A stretch of 64,000 nt of DNA from Kumtagia sp052180275. Lineage in GTDB: Bacteria; Pseudomonadota; Alphaproteobacteria; Rhizobiales; Rhizobiaceae. The notes beneath the pieces were generated by a model. The model saw nothing but the letters and a program-made list of their open reading frames with translations. It was not told where the DNA came from and did not search any database. Where the stretch lies: the NCBI RefSeq assembly GCF_052180275.1, contig NZ_CP197465.1, positions 3,224,001-3,288,000 of the forward strand, read 5' to 3'. Shown piece after piece: positions 54,123 through 62,363 of the stretch. Position 1 is the stretch's first letter. The number at the start of each line of letters is the position of its first letter. The position numbers were made by a program, and so were the translations under genes.

Positions 54123-54229
54123 TATTTGCAGCCGGATGCGCAACCATTGCGGGCACGGGGATGGTTTATGCCGGCCGCGGAAGAGGCCGGAGCATCGCGC
54201 GAGGCAGATCGCGCATGGAGGCATTTCGC

Positions 54230-55648
54230 ATGGCCGACATCACCGCCGCTTCCCACCAACCGGCAACCGTGGAGCCTAGCCTGCACCGCGTGATGGGGCC
54301 GTGGCTGCTGCTGCTGTTCATCGTCGGCGACATTCTGGGAACCGGCATCTACGCGCTCACCGGGCAGGTGGCCAAGCAGGTGGGTGGCGTGGTCTGGTTG
54401 CCGTTCCTTGTGGCTTTCGTCGTGGCGCTGATCACCGCCTTCAGCTACCTCGAACTGGTGACGAAATATCCGCGCGCCGCGGGTGCTGCGCTCTACACGC
54501 ACAAGGCGTTCGGCATCCATTTCATCACCTTCATCGTCGCCTTCGCGGTGATGTGCTCCGGCATCACCTCGGCCTCGACGGCATCGCGCGCCTTCGCGGT
54601 GAATTTCTCCAGCGCCTTCGGGCTCGGGCTGGAAGGCGGGACCGGCATCATCCTTCTGGGGCTGGCCTTCATGGCGGTGGTGGCCGTGGTGAATTTCCGC
54701 GGCGTCGGCGAGAGTGTGAAGGCCAATGTTGTTCTGACCTGCGTCGAGCTGACGGGCCTGCTCATTGTCATCGTCATCGGCATGTGGGCGATCGGCATGG
54801 GCCAGGGCGACGTGTCGCGCATCACCGAGTTCCACACGCCCGAAGGCGTGAGCCCGGTGTGGCCGGTCATCGCCGCGACGACGCTGGCGTTCTTCGCCAT
54901 GGTCGGCTTTGAGGATTCCGTCAACATGGCCGAGGAGACGAAGAATCCAAGCAAGATCTTCCCCAAGATTCTGCTCGCCGGCCTGCTGATAACCGGGCTG
55001 ATCTATATGCTGGTGTCGATCTCGGCGGTGACGCTGGTGGAGCCCGCCGAACTCGGAGAGGGCGAGGCGCCGTTGTTGAAAGTCGTGCAGGCCGGTGCGC
55101 CGAATTTCCCGATCGGCATTTTTGCCTTCATCACCATGTTCGCGGTGGCCAACAGCGCGCTGATCAACATGCTGATGGCGAGCCGGCTGGTCTACGGCAT
55201 GAGCCGAGAGCACGTGCTGCCGCCGGTGCTGGGAACGGTGCATCCGACACGGCACACGCCTTATATCGCCATCATCTTCACCACGCTGCTCGCCTTCGGC
55301 CTCATCACCTTCGTCGGCAGCGTGCCGCAGCTCGGCGGCACCACGGCATTGCTGCTTCTGTGCGTGTTCACGGTGGTCAATGTCGCGGTGCTGGTGCTGC
55401 GCAAGGACAAGGTCAGCCACGAGCATTTTCGCGCGCCGACCATCCTGCCCATCATCGGCGCGGTCGCCTGCGGCTTCCTGACCGGCCCGTGGACCGGCCG
55501 CAACCCGGAGCAATACACGATCGCCGGCGTGCTGCTGGCCATCGGCGTCGTGCTGTGGGCGGTGACCGTGATGGTCAACAAGCGGATGGGCGTCGTGCCG
55601 AAGGCGCCGGATGTCGAGGATCTTGGCACTGGAAGCACCGTGAATTGA
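54230..55648 (+). CDS. APC-superfamily amino acid permease
   Basis: 472 residues with about 12 transmembrane helices. The first helix carries the GDILGTGIYALTG motif typical of APC permeases, and FAMVGFEDSVNMAEETKNPS is the conserved helix 6 to loop region. The start at 54230 has a GGAGG site; the frame is open upstream to 54119. The substrate is probably an amino acid or polyamine and cannot be refined here. It follows the 4Fe-4S gene by 107 bp. Confidence 0.85.
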   Translation: MADITAASHQPATVEPSLHRVMGPWLLLLFIVGDILGTGIYALTGQVAKQVGGVVWLPFLVAFVVALITAFSYLELVTKYPRAAGAALYTHKAFGIHFITFIVAFAVMCSGITSASTASRAFAVNFSSAFGLGLEGGTGIILLGLAFMAVVAVVNFRGVGESVKANVVLTCVELTGLLIVIVIGMWAIGMGQGDVSRITEFHTPEGVSPVWPVIAATTLAFFAMVGFEDSVNMAEETKNPSKIFPKILLAGLLITGLIYMLVSISAVTLVEPAELGEGEAPLLKVVQAGAPNFPIGIFAFITMFAVANSALINMLMASRLVYGMSREHVLPPVLGTVHPTRHTPYIAIIFTTLLAFGLITFVGSVPQLGGTTALLLLCVFTVVNVAVLVLRKDKVSHEHFRAPTILPIIGAVACGFLTGPWTGRNPEQYTIAGVLLAIGVVLWAVTVMVNKRMGVVPKAPDVEDLGTGSTVN

Positions 55649-55734
55649 ACACGGCAGAGGTTAGATGCATACCTCTTGCATCCTATCGCTCTTCGTGAAA
55701 CGCTTGATCGGAACATCTGGCCGCGGGCGAGCGC

Positions 55735-56307
55735 ATGTCGGAACATCGGTTCACGGTTCGAGTTTCGTCGGATTTGCTCAAGAGGCTCGATGCATTCGTC
55801 GAGGCCAACCCGTCCAAGTCTAGGTCGTCAGCTACGGTGCTAGCCCTGGATGCATTTCTGCCTGCTTCCGCCATGATTTCGAGGAAGAATCGTGCTCCCG
55901 CCGGCGCCGGTCAGGACGCCGAAAGTGGGCGGGAAGGCCGTGACTTCGGCATCAAGGCTGGCCGCATGCTCGCACAAAAGCTGGGAAGCCTGACTAGTCC
56001 TAAAGCAACCGTCTTGCAATTGCCGGACAAGCGAAGCGCGACGATCCGGACGGCCCGAAAAAGAAATACACAGTGGGGGTGTCTCAATACAATGTTGAAT
56101 GAGGTGGAAACTATTATTTGCGCATACACGAAAGATGACCGTAATTTCGAGCTATGGGAGATTTCTCCGGAAGCTTGGAAAAGACACGGACGTGACGCAT
56201 CGGCCGGACATAAGCTTCATGGGAAGCTCACTTTGATCAGCAAATCCATCGCAGATGCCTATGGAAAGCGCCTCGGGAACGTGACGCTTCCCATTTTTGA
56301 TGAATAA
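55735..56307 (+). CDS. Hypothetical protein with N-terminal ribbon-helix-helix-like segment
   Basis: 190 residues. Residues 1-40 (HRFTVRVSSDLLKRLDAFVE, SRSSATVLALDAFL) look like a ribbon-helix-helix DNA-binding domain. The C-terminal 80 residues (LNEVETIICAYTKDDRNFEL, HGKLTLISKSIADAYGKRLG) are not recognised. Lower GC and codon use unlike the neighbours suggest later acquisition. It may be a solitary regulator or part of an eroded toxin-antitoxin-like system. Confidence 0.55.
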   Translation: MSEHRFTVRVSSDLLKRLDAFVEANPSKSRSSATVLALDAFLPASAMISRKNRAPAGAGQDAESGREGRDFGIKAGRMLAQKLGSLTSPKATVLQLPDKRSATIRTARKRNTQWGCLNTMLNEVETIICAYTKDDRNFELWEISPEAWKRHGRDASAGHKLHGKLTLISKSIADAYGKRLGNVTLPIFDE

Positions 56308-56450
56308 GTAACAGAGTCTGCCAAGCGGCCGGGCTGCCGAAAAATTGAGGGCTCCTGACGACGCTTTTCATCCGCAAGTCATCCAGCGGGTCTTGAGAAG
56401 GTTGCCGCAGGGACTAATGTCCCGGCGCAAATCCATCATTGAGGCTTGAA

Positions 56451-57185
56451 ATGACAAAACGCGAGATCGAGATCCGAACCGGGGACGGTCTAGCCAAGGC
56501 CCACCTGTTCAAAGGCACGGGTACGGCGGGCATCATCCTCTACATGGATGCGTTCGGCGTGCGCCCTGCGATGGACGAGATCGCCGCTCGGCTGGCCGGC
56601 GAGGGGTATACGGTGCTGGTGCCCGACCTGTTCTATCGCAATGCGCCCTACGGGCCGTTCGACGCGAAGACGGCTTTCAACCATGACGAGACGCGCGCGC
56701 AGCTGGTGGGACTCATCGGCGGCACGACGCAGGAGATGACGCAGCGTGACACGGCGGCGTTTCTCGGCGCGCTGGATGAAGCCGGGGCGACCGGGCCTAT
56801 TGGCACCGTCGGCTACTGCATGGGCGGCGGGCGTGCCATGAATGCGGCGGCGACCTATCCGGATCGCGTCGTCGCGGCAGCCAGTTTTCATGGCGGCAAT
56901 CTCGCCTCCGACGCGCCGGACAGCCCGCACCGTCTCGTGGCCAGCATCAAGGGCCGGGTCTATGTCGGCGTCGCCGGCGTCGACCGCAGCTTTCCGCCGG
57001 AGCAGTCGGCGAAACTGGCGCAGGCGCTGCGCGAGGCGGAGGTCGACCATGTGATCGAGAATTATGTCGGCATGAGCCATGGCTGGGCGGTTTCCGACAA
57101 CGGCGTGTTCGACGAACGCGGTGCGGAGCGCCACTGGAAGCGACTGGCCACCTTCTTCGCCGAAACCCTGTCGGGTACGGTCTGA
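56451..57185 (+). CDS. Dienelactone hydrolase-family protein
   Basis: 244 residues, alpha/beta hydrolase. GTVGYCMGGGRAMNAA gives the Cys nucleophile (GxCxG) typical of dienelactone hydrolases, GVAGVDRSFPPEQ the acid region, and GMSHGWAV the histidine. The start follows GAGGCTTGAA. It probably hydrolyses a lactone or ester; the physiological substrate is unknown. Confidence 0.82.
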   Translation: MTKREIEIRTGDGLAKAHLFKGTGTAGIILYMDAFGVRPAMDEIAARLAGEGYTVLVPDLFYRNAPYGPFDAKTAFNHDETRAQLVGLIGGTTQEMTQRDTAAFLGALDEAGATGPIGTVGYCMGGGRAMNAAATYPDRVVAAASFHGGNLASDAPDSPHRLVASIKGRVYVGVAGVDRSFPPEQSAKLAQALREAEVDHVIENYVGMSHGWAVSDNGVFDERGAERHWKRLATFFAETLSGTV

Positions 57186-57209
57186 GTGAACCTTTGCGGC
57201 AAGGCTACA

Positions 57210-57638
57210 ATGTCCGACGATTCCTCCGACCTCTCCCGTTTTGTCGACGCTCAGGCGCCGGTGTTCGACCGCGTGCGGGAAGAGCTGAAGCGCGGCCGCA
57301 AGACCAGCCATTGGATGTGGTTCGTGTTTCCGCAACTTGCCGGGCTGGGATCCAGCATGATGTCGCAGAAATACGCGATCGGCTCGGTCGCGGAGGCGAA
57401 AGCCTATCTGGCGCATCCGTTGCTGGGCAACCGGCTGCGCGAATGCGTCGAGATGCTGCTGGAACAGGAAGGCCGCTCGGCGCATGCCATCTTCGGCAGC
57501 CCGGACGACATGAAGCTGCACTCCTGCCTGACGCTGTTTTCCGAAGCCTGCGGCGAGGAAGTTTTTCTGCGGGCGTTGGACAAATATTTCGACGGCGAGC
57601 CGGATGCGGAGACGCTGCGGATTTTGGAGGAGAGATGA
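57210..57638 (+). CDS. DUF1810 protein
   Basis: 142 residues; DLSRFVDAQAPVFDRVREEL, TSHWMWFVFPQLAGLG, AYLAHPLLGNRLRECVE and FGSPDDMKLHSCLTLF are the DUF1810 pattern. The family occurs widely and has been linked to ADP-ribose/NAD-type chemistry by context, without a settled function. It starts 24 bp after the dienelactone hydrolase gene and is probably co-transcribed. Confidence 0.82.
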   Translation: MSDDSSDLSRFVDAQAPVFDRVREELKRGRKTSHWMWFVFPQLAGLGSSMMSQKYAIGSVAEAKAYLAHPLLGNRLRECVEMLLEQEGRSAHAIFGSPDDMKLHSCLTLFSEACGEEVFLRALDKYFDGEPDAETLRILEER

Positions 57639-57651
57639 GCATTGGCTTTGG

Positions 57652-57919
57652 GTGCGTCCTTCGAGGCTCGCCCATTGACGTTCGTGCCAATGTTCCACGC
57701 CGGTGAGGGCGAGCACCTTAGGATGAGGACCGCAAGGTGCCAGACGCTAACCGGTAAAGTCGGCTCAAAGTTTCCGTCGCCGCGATACGCTGAACAATTT
57801 CAGCGCCGACTTTTCCGATTGGCGATTTGGCTCCTACCGTCCTCATCCTGAGGTGCTCGCACCCGCCTGCATGGAAGAGATTGGCGCGAACCTTGAGGGG
57901 CGAGCCTCGAAGGACGCAC
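57652..57919. repeat. Inverted pair of palindromic intergenic elements
   Basis: The 319-bp gap between the DUF1810 and COG4315-type genes is mostly repeat. Copy A (57652-57730) begins GTGCGTCCTTCGAGGCTCGC and ends near CTTAGGATGAGGAC. Copy B (57839-57919) is its inverse, beginning GTCCTCATCCTGAGGTGCTC and ending GAGCCTCGAAGGACGCAC. A related element is at 25288-25363. No open frame of interest lies between the two. Confidence 0.7.
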
Positions 57920-57957
57920 CGCTGCTCGATTGCAGCCGATGCGCCCTTGGGCGGCCG

Positions 57958-58335
57958 TCAATCCGCCTTGGCGATGTGCCAGACGCCGCCCTTGCCTTCG
58001 CCGGTGACGTCGCCGGCGGCCTTGTCGGCGATGAAGGTGTAGAGCGGGTGGCCTTCATAGGCCCACATCTTGGTGCCGTCGGTGCGCTCGACAACCGTCC
58101 ATTCGCCCATCGCCTTGGCGTCGGCTTCCGCCTTGAGCGGCGGCCAGTTGGTGGCGCATTTGTCGTAGCAGTTCGACTTGCCGGCCTCGTCCTTGTCATA
58201 GGTGTAGAGCGTCATGCCGTTCTGGTCGGTCCAGATCTTTCCGGCCGAACTGTCCATGACCTTCGCCGGATCGGCGGCATAGGCAGCACCGGTGGCGAGC
58301 AGCAGCGCGGCAAAGCTCATTGCAAATTTCTTCAT
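57958..58335 (-). CDS. COG4315-type secreted repeat protein
   Basis: 125 residues with a signal peptide (MSFAALLLATGAAYA). WTDQNGMTLYTYDKDEAGKS, CYDKCATNWPPLKAEADA and MWAYEGHPLYTFIADKAAGD are the repeated beta motif of the 'predicted lipoprotein with Yx(FWY)xxD motif' family. Two cysteines may pair. It diverges from an ECF sigma factor gene, a common association that suggests it is a target. Confidence 0.82.
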   Translation of the reverse strand: MKKFAMSFAALLLATGAAYAADPAKVMDSSAGKIWTDQNGMTLYTYDKDEAGKSNCYDKCATNWPPLKAEADAKAMGEWTVVERTDGTKMWAYEGHPLYTFIADKAAGDVTGEGKGGVWHIAKAD

Positions 58336-58470
58336 GATCGTGGCTCCCTGGTTCGGCCGCGTGCATAACGACGGGCCTGACAGATCAACGCCGTGGCCCC
58401 GGTAGGTCTTCCGCAAAAAATTCTTCGCAAAACCCCAAGGAATGGCCGATAGGCTTCGTCTTATCGGCAA

Positions 58471-59040
58471 ATGATGGCGATGATGGTGGAAGATATCGAG
58501 GCTTCCGACACCGAACTGATCGGTCGGGCGCGCGACGGCGACAGGACGGCTTTCGGCCAGCTGGTCGAAAGGCACTATGATTTCGTCTATCGCGTCGCCT
58601 GGCGTTGGTGCGGCCGCAAGGCCGATGCCGAGGACATCACGCAGGAAGTCTGCGTTCGGCTCGGGTCGGCGATCAAAACCTATCGCGGCGCCGGCGCCTT
58701 CACCACATGGCTCTATACGCTGACGCTCAATGCCGCCCGCGACATGGGCCGCAAGGCGGCGCGCGAGACGGCCAGGACCGAAGCCTATGGCGTGCAGGCG
58801 CTGATCGGCGGCGGCGCGCTGCAGCAGCCGGAGCCGGAGGACCAGGCCGAGGCGCTGTGGGCCGCCGTGCGGCAATTGCCGGACAAGCAGCGCGACGCCG
58901 TGCTGCTGGTCTATGGCGAGGGGCTCAGCCACGCGGCGGCGGCGGACGTGATGGCAATCTCGGAGACGACGGTTTCGTGGCACATCCATGAAGCGAAGAA
59001 ACGGCTGAAGGTGCTGATGCGCTCAGCCGGGGAAGTTTGA
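58471..59040 (+). CDS. ECF-type RNA polymerase sigma factor
   Basis: 189 residues. Sigma region 2 (AFGQLVERHYDFVYRVAWRW, DAEDITQEVCVRLG) and region 4 (LPDKQRDAVLLVYGEGLSHA, AISETTVSWHIHEAKKRL) are both present. Several ATGs lie at the start (58471, 58474, 58480, 58483). The downstream VWA gene begins 2 bp after its stop, so the two are one unit. No zinc-binding anti-sigma gene is adjacent. Confidence 0.87.
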   Translation: MMAMMVEDIEASDTELIGRARDGDRTAFGQLVERHYDFVYRVAWRWCGRKADAEDITQEVCVRLGSAIKTYRGAGAFTTWLYTLTLNAARDMGRKAARETARTEAYGVQALIGGGALQQPEPEDQAEALWAAVRQLPDKQRDAVLLVYGEGLSHAAAADVMAISETTVSWHIHEAKKRLKVLMRSAGEV

Positions 59041-59042
59041 CC

Positions 59043-61112
59043 ATGGTCGACGACAACGAACTTTTCAGGCTACGCGACATTCCCGCGCCAAAACCCTCGG
59101 GCGAGGCGAAGGCGCGGGCGCTTCAGGCCGCCATGGCCGCGTTCGAAGCTGAAAAAGATCCGCAGGTCACCCAAGGAACGGCAAAGCCGCTTCGTCTCAC
59201 CGACAGAGCAATCAAGCTTTGGAGTGGGATGATGCACAAGAAACTCTACGCAACGCCGGCCCTGGCCACCTTGGTGGCGCTGCCGATCGCCGGCTACACG
59301 ACCTTTTATCTGCTCGACAGGCCGGAATCGCCCTTCGTGTTCGGCACCGGCCAGGAAGCGACCGACGCGCCGATCCAGCAGAAGCAGGAAGCGACGGCGG
59401 GCGAGAAGAAGAAGGGCGACCAGGACGAGGAGCATCGCGACGTGCTGGCCGACCTGAAGGCCGAGCCGGCGAAGCCGGCGTCGCCTGTGCCCGCAGAGGC
59501 TGATTCGGTTGCCGCCAGCGAGAGCAAGGCGGAAGGCGATATGGCTCGTGCAGCGATCCAGTTTGCGCCGGTGCAAGGCGGGCGTGTGAGCCGCGAGGTG
59601 GCCGGCGGCGCAAATTCCAAGCTGATGGCGCAGCCGGCGCCGAGCTTCGCGCCTTCCGACATGCCGGTCATGCAGGAAGAAAACCGCGACCGCGTTCAGG
59701 ATTTCGAGACCAATCCGGTGCGCTCGGCGCTGGAAAATCCTGTCTCGACCTTCTCCATCGACGTCGACACGGCCTCCTATTCCTTCGTGCGCCGCTCGCT
59801 GAAGGAAGGTTTTCTGCCGCAGGCCGACACGGTGCGGGTCGAGGAGATGGTCAATTATTTCCCCTATGACTGGAAGGGGCCGGACGCTGCCTCGACGCCG
59901 TTCAACTCGACCGTCACCGTGATGCCGACGCCGTGGAACGCCGGCACGAAGCTGATGCATGTGGCGATCAAGGGTTACGACGTGAAGCCGGCGGAAAAGC
60001 CGAAGGCCAACCTCGTCTTCCTGCTCGACGTATCCGGCTCGATGAACGAGCCCGACAAGCTGCCGCTGCTGCAGGCCGCCTTCCGGCTGCTGGTCAACAC
60101 GCTCGGTCCCGACGACACGGTGTCGATCGTGACTTATGCCGGCGACGCAGGCACGGTTCTCGAGCCGACAAAGGTTTCGGAGCGCGACAAGATTTTGCGC
60201 GCCATCGACACGTTGACGCCGGGCGGCTCGACGGCCGGCGAGGCGGGCATCCGCGAGGCCTACCGGCTGGCCGAACAATCCTTCGTCAAGGACGGCGTCA
60301 ACCGTGTCATGCTGGCGACCGACGGCGACTTCAATGTCGGCCAGAGCGACGATGACGATTTGAAGCGCATCATCGAGGAGAAGCGCAAGAGCGGCGTGTT
60401 CCTGTCGGTGTTCGGTTTTGGGCGCGGCAACCTGAACGACCAGATGATGCAGACGATTGCCCAGAACGGCAACGGCACGGCGGCCTACATCGACACGCTG
60501 GCCGAGGCGGAAAAGGTGCTGGTTCAGGATGCCTCCTCGACCATCTTCCCGATCGCCAAGGACGTCAAAATCCAGGTCGAGTTCAATCCGCAAAAGGTCG
60601 CCGAGTACCGGCTGATCGGCTACGAGACCCGGGCGCTGAAGCGCGAGGATTTCAACAACGACCGCGTCGACGCCGGCGAGATCGGCTCCGGGCATTCGGT
60701 GACGGCGATCTACGAGATCACGCCGAAGGGCAGCCCGGCCACGGTCATCGACGATCTGCGCTACGGCCAGGCCTCGACCGATAACGGCGGCGTCGCCAAT
60801 GCCGATGAATATGCCTTCGTGAAGATCCGCTACAAGGCGCCGGACGGCGACGTGTCGAAGCTGATCACCACGCCGGTGACGGCGGCGAACGAAGTGCCGT
60901 CCTTCGACGCCGCCTCGACCGACCAGCGGTTTTCGGTGGCGGTCGCCGCCTTCGGCCAGAAGCTCAGGAACGCCGACCAGGTGGCCAGCTTCGGCTATGA
61001 CAAGATCGCCGAGATCGCCACCGCGGCGCGCGGCGCCGACCCGTTCGGATATCGGTCGGAGTTCCTGTCGCTGGTGCGGCTGGCAACGGCGCTCGATGGC
61101 GGGAAACGCTAA
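59043..61112 (+). CDS. Membrane-anchored VWA-domain protein (YfbK/DUF3520 type)
   Basis: 689 residues. A short N-terminal cytoplasmic part (1-60) is followed by one hydrophobic anchor (ATPALATLVALPIAGYTTFY), a low-complexity acidic/Ala linker (about 90-170), then the YfbK N-terminal domain (NPVSTFSIDVDTASYSFVRR). The VWA domain starts NLVFLLDVSGSMNEPDKLPL (DxSxS) and the DUF3520 region completes the protein. Because the gene follows an ECF sigma gene by 2 bp and has a small cytoplasmic head, it could act as the anti-sigma/sensor. That is an inference. Confidence 0.83.
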   Translation: MVDDNELFRLRDIPAPKPSGEAKARALQAAMAAFEAEKDPQVTQGTAKPLRLTDRAIKLWSGMMHKKLYATPALATLVALPIAGYTTFYLLDRPESPFVFGTGQEATDAPIQQKQEATAGEKKKGDQDEEHRDVLADLKAEPAKPASPVPAEADSVAASESKAEGDMARAAIQFAPVQGGRVSREVAGGANSKLMAQPAPSFAPSDMPVMQEENRDRVQDFETNPVRSALENPVSTFSIDVDTASYSFVRRSLKEGFLPQADTVRVEEMVNYFPYDWKGPDAASTPFNSTVTVMPTPWNAGTKLMHVAIKGYDVKPAEKPKANLVFLLDVSGSMNEPDKLPLLQAAFRLLVNTLGPDDTVSIVTYAGDAGTVLEPTKVSERDKILRAIDTLTPGGSTAGEAGIREAYRLAEQSFVKDGVNRVMLATDGDFNVGQSDDDDLKRIIEEKRKSGVFLSVFGFGRGNLNDQMMQTIAQNGNGTAAYIDTLAEAEKVLVQDASSTIFPIAKDVKIQVEFNPQKVAEYRLIGYETRALKREDFNNDRVDAGEIGSGHSVTAIYEITPKGSPATVIDDLRYGQASTDNGGVANADEYAFVKIRYKAPDGDVSKLITTPVTAANEVPSFDAASTDQRFSVAVAAFGQKLRNADQVASFGYDKIAEIATAARGADPFGYRSEFLSLVRLATALDGGKR

Positions 61113-61161
61113 GGGTCATTTTGGAAGCTCTACGTCCAACTGCGCTCCCAAGGCTGGACGC

Positions 61162-61196
61162 GGCCGGTTGCCTCATGGCGGCCGGCCGATTTTTTT
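61162..61196 (+). terminator. Rho-independent terminator of the sigma-VWA operon
   Basis: GGCCGGTTGCC and GGCGGCCGGCC (61162-61187) pair over 11 bp with two G-U pairs and a TCAT loop, followed by a run of seven T. It lies 50 bp after the VWA stop codon. Confidence 0.85.
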
Positions 61197-61497
61197 GCCG
61201 GAAAGGCCTTCACGCCCCGATCACGCGCATGTGTTGCAGGAAATCGCCGAATTCTTGGACGACGCCCAAGGAAGCGGCATTGGGCAGCGTCTCACCATCG
61301 AAAGCAGATTGAGGCCCGGCGTTCCGGGCCCTCGGATTGCCGACGCCGCGAGGCGCCGTCCAAGGGTGGGCTTAAGGACGGTTCCCTGCATCTTCGCGCC
61401 ATTGCCTCGGCGCGTGGTCAAAATGGCGGCGGCAATATCCGGCTCCCTTCGGACGGGGATCGTGGCAGGGGAGCCGGCTTTCTGGGCGGGTGAGGCA
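61197..61497. other. Gene-free region between two terminators
   Basis: About 300 bp with no credible open frame, repeat or RNA gene seen. The second hairpin at 61498-61532 points the same way, so some short transcript may run through it, but nothing identifies one. Confidence 0.35.
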
Positions 61498-61532
61498 GGC
61501 CGGCGGAGATGGGCTTCTCCGCCGGCCTTTTT
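61498..61532 (+). terminator. Strong rho-independent terminator without an assigned gene
   Basis: GGCCGGCGGAGA and TCTCCGCCGGCC (61498-61527) are perfect 12-bp arms with a TGGGCT loop, followed by TTTTT. The nearest upstream gene already has its own terminator at 61162. Confidence 0.85.
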
Positions 61533-61569
61533 CGTCATGCAGCCAAGACGTCAAAATTCGCCCTTGTCG

Positions 61570-61612
61570 AAAGATATATCTTTGCATAGATATGTCTCAT
61601 GAAAGATATAAC
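61570..61612. promoter_or_regulatory. AT-rich palindromes upstream of the PadR gene
   Basis: AAAGATATATCTTT (61570-61583) is a perfect palindrome, and a second half-site AAAGATAT (61602-61609) lies just before the ribosome binding site. Such sites are expected for an autoregulating PadR protein. Confidence 0.55.
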
Positions 61613-61631
61613 TGACAAAGGAGAATTCCGA

Positions 61632-62228
61632 ATGTTCAACCATTTTCGCAGGTCGCATGATCATTGCGGCGGCTGGTCCATGGCGGGTGGCGAGGGCAGC
61701 GGGCGCTTCGGCGGCCGGCGCGGCGGTGGCATGGGCGGGCCGTTCGGCCGCCATCGCGGCGGCCCGTTCGGCGGGCGCGGCCCTCGCATGTTCGACCCCG
61801 GCGCACTGCGCCTCGTCGTGCTCGGCCTGATCGCGGAAGAACCACGCCACGGCTACGACATCATCAAGGCGCTGGAGGCGAAATTCCAGGGCGCCTACAG
61901 CCCGAGCCCCGGCGCGATCTATCCGATGCTGCAGATGCTGGAGGAGGCCGATCTCGTCGCCTCGCAGGCCAATGGCAACAAGCGGCTCTACTCGATCACC
62001 GAGCAGGGAAAAGCCTATCTGGAAGAGAACGCGGAAGAGCTTGCACGCATCAACGCGCAGATCGACGAGGTCTCGGCCGAGGGCGGGGAAATCTCGCTCG
62101 GCGACGAGGTGAGGGGGGTCGCCAAGGCGGTGTTCGTGCGGATGCGGCGCGGCGAGTTCACGCCGGAACAGGCCCGGAAAGCCCGCGATATCCTCAAGAA
62201 GGCGCGCCGCGACATCGAGGATCTGTAG
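61632..62228 (+). CDS. PadR-family transcriptional regulator with Gly/Arg-rich N-terminus
   Basis: 198 residues. Residues 1-55 are rich in Gly, Arg and His (GGRRGGGMGGPFGRHRGG), an unusual disordered leader. The PadR winged helix follows: ALRLVVLGLIAEEPRHGYDI, SPSPGAIYPMLQMLEEADLV, GNKRLYSITEQGKAYLEEN. The start at 61632 has an AAGGAG site; a start at 61599 would lie upstream of that site. The leader may bind metal (His) or nucleic acid. Confidence 0.85.
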   Translation: MFNHFRRSHDHCGGWSMAGGEGSGRFGGRRGGGMGGPFGRHRGGPFGGRGPRMFDPGALRLVVLGLIAEEPRHGYDIIKALEAKFQGAYSPSPGAIYPMLQMLEEADLVASQANGNKRLYSITEQGKAYLEENAEELARINAQIDEVSAEGGEISLGDEVRGVAKAVFVRMRRGEFTPEQARKARDILKKARRDIEDL

Positions 62229-62237
62229 TCAAGTGCC

Positions 62238-62316
62238 GGGGACAGTTTACTTTTTTCCGCCCGCGCGAACCTGGAAGCGGCCGTGCCTTTCTACGGAAAG
62301 AAAGTAAACTGTCCCC
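62238..62316. repeat. Inverted repeat with GGGGACAGTTTACTTT termini
   Basis: GGGGACAGTTTACTTT (62238-62253) and its exact reverse complement (62301-62316) bracket a short interior; the outer TTTCCG/CGGAAA positions also match. This terminus resembles small palindromic elements associated with REP-type (RAYT) transposases. It has inserted, or been deposited, between the PadR gene and the next open frame. No transposase is near. Confidence 0.65.
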
Positions 62317-62363
62317 TGGTGCCGCAGGGTCGGCGGCGGTACCGACGGCAAAGCGGGATAGTG

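Noticed and set aside
54071..55513. 480-codon minus-strand frame with many His/Asp/Gln residues
   Set aside because: Shadow of the APC permease gene.
62283..62363. N-terminal extension of the hypothetical gene at 62364
   Set aside because: The extension is encoded by the right arm of the inverted repeat and adjoining sequence, so it is unlikely to be protein-coding.
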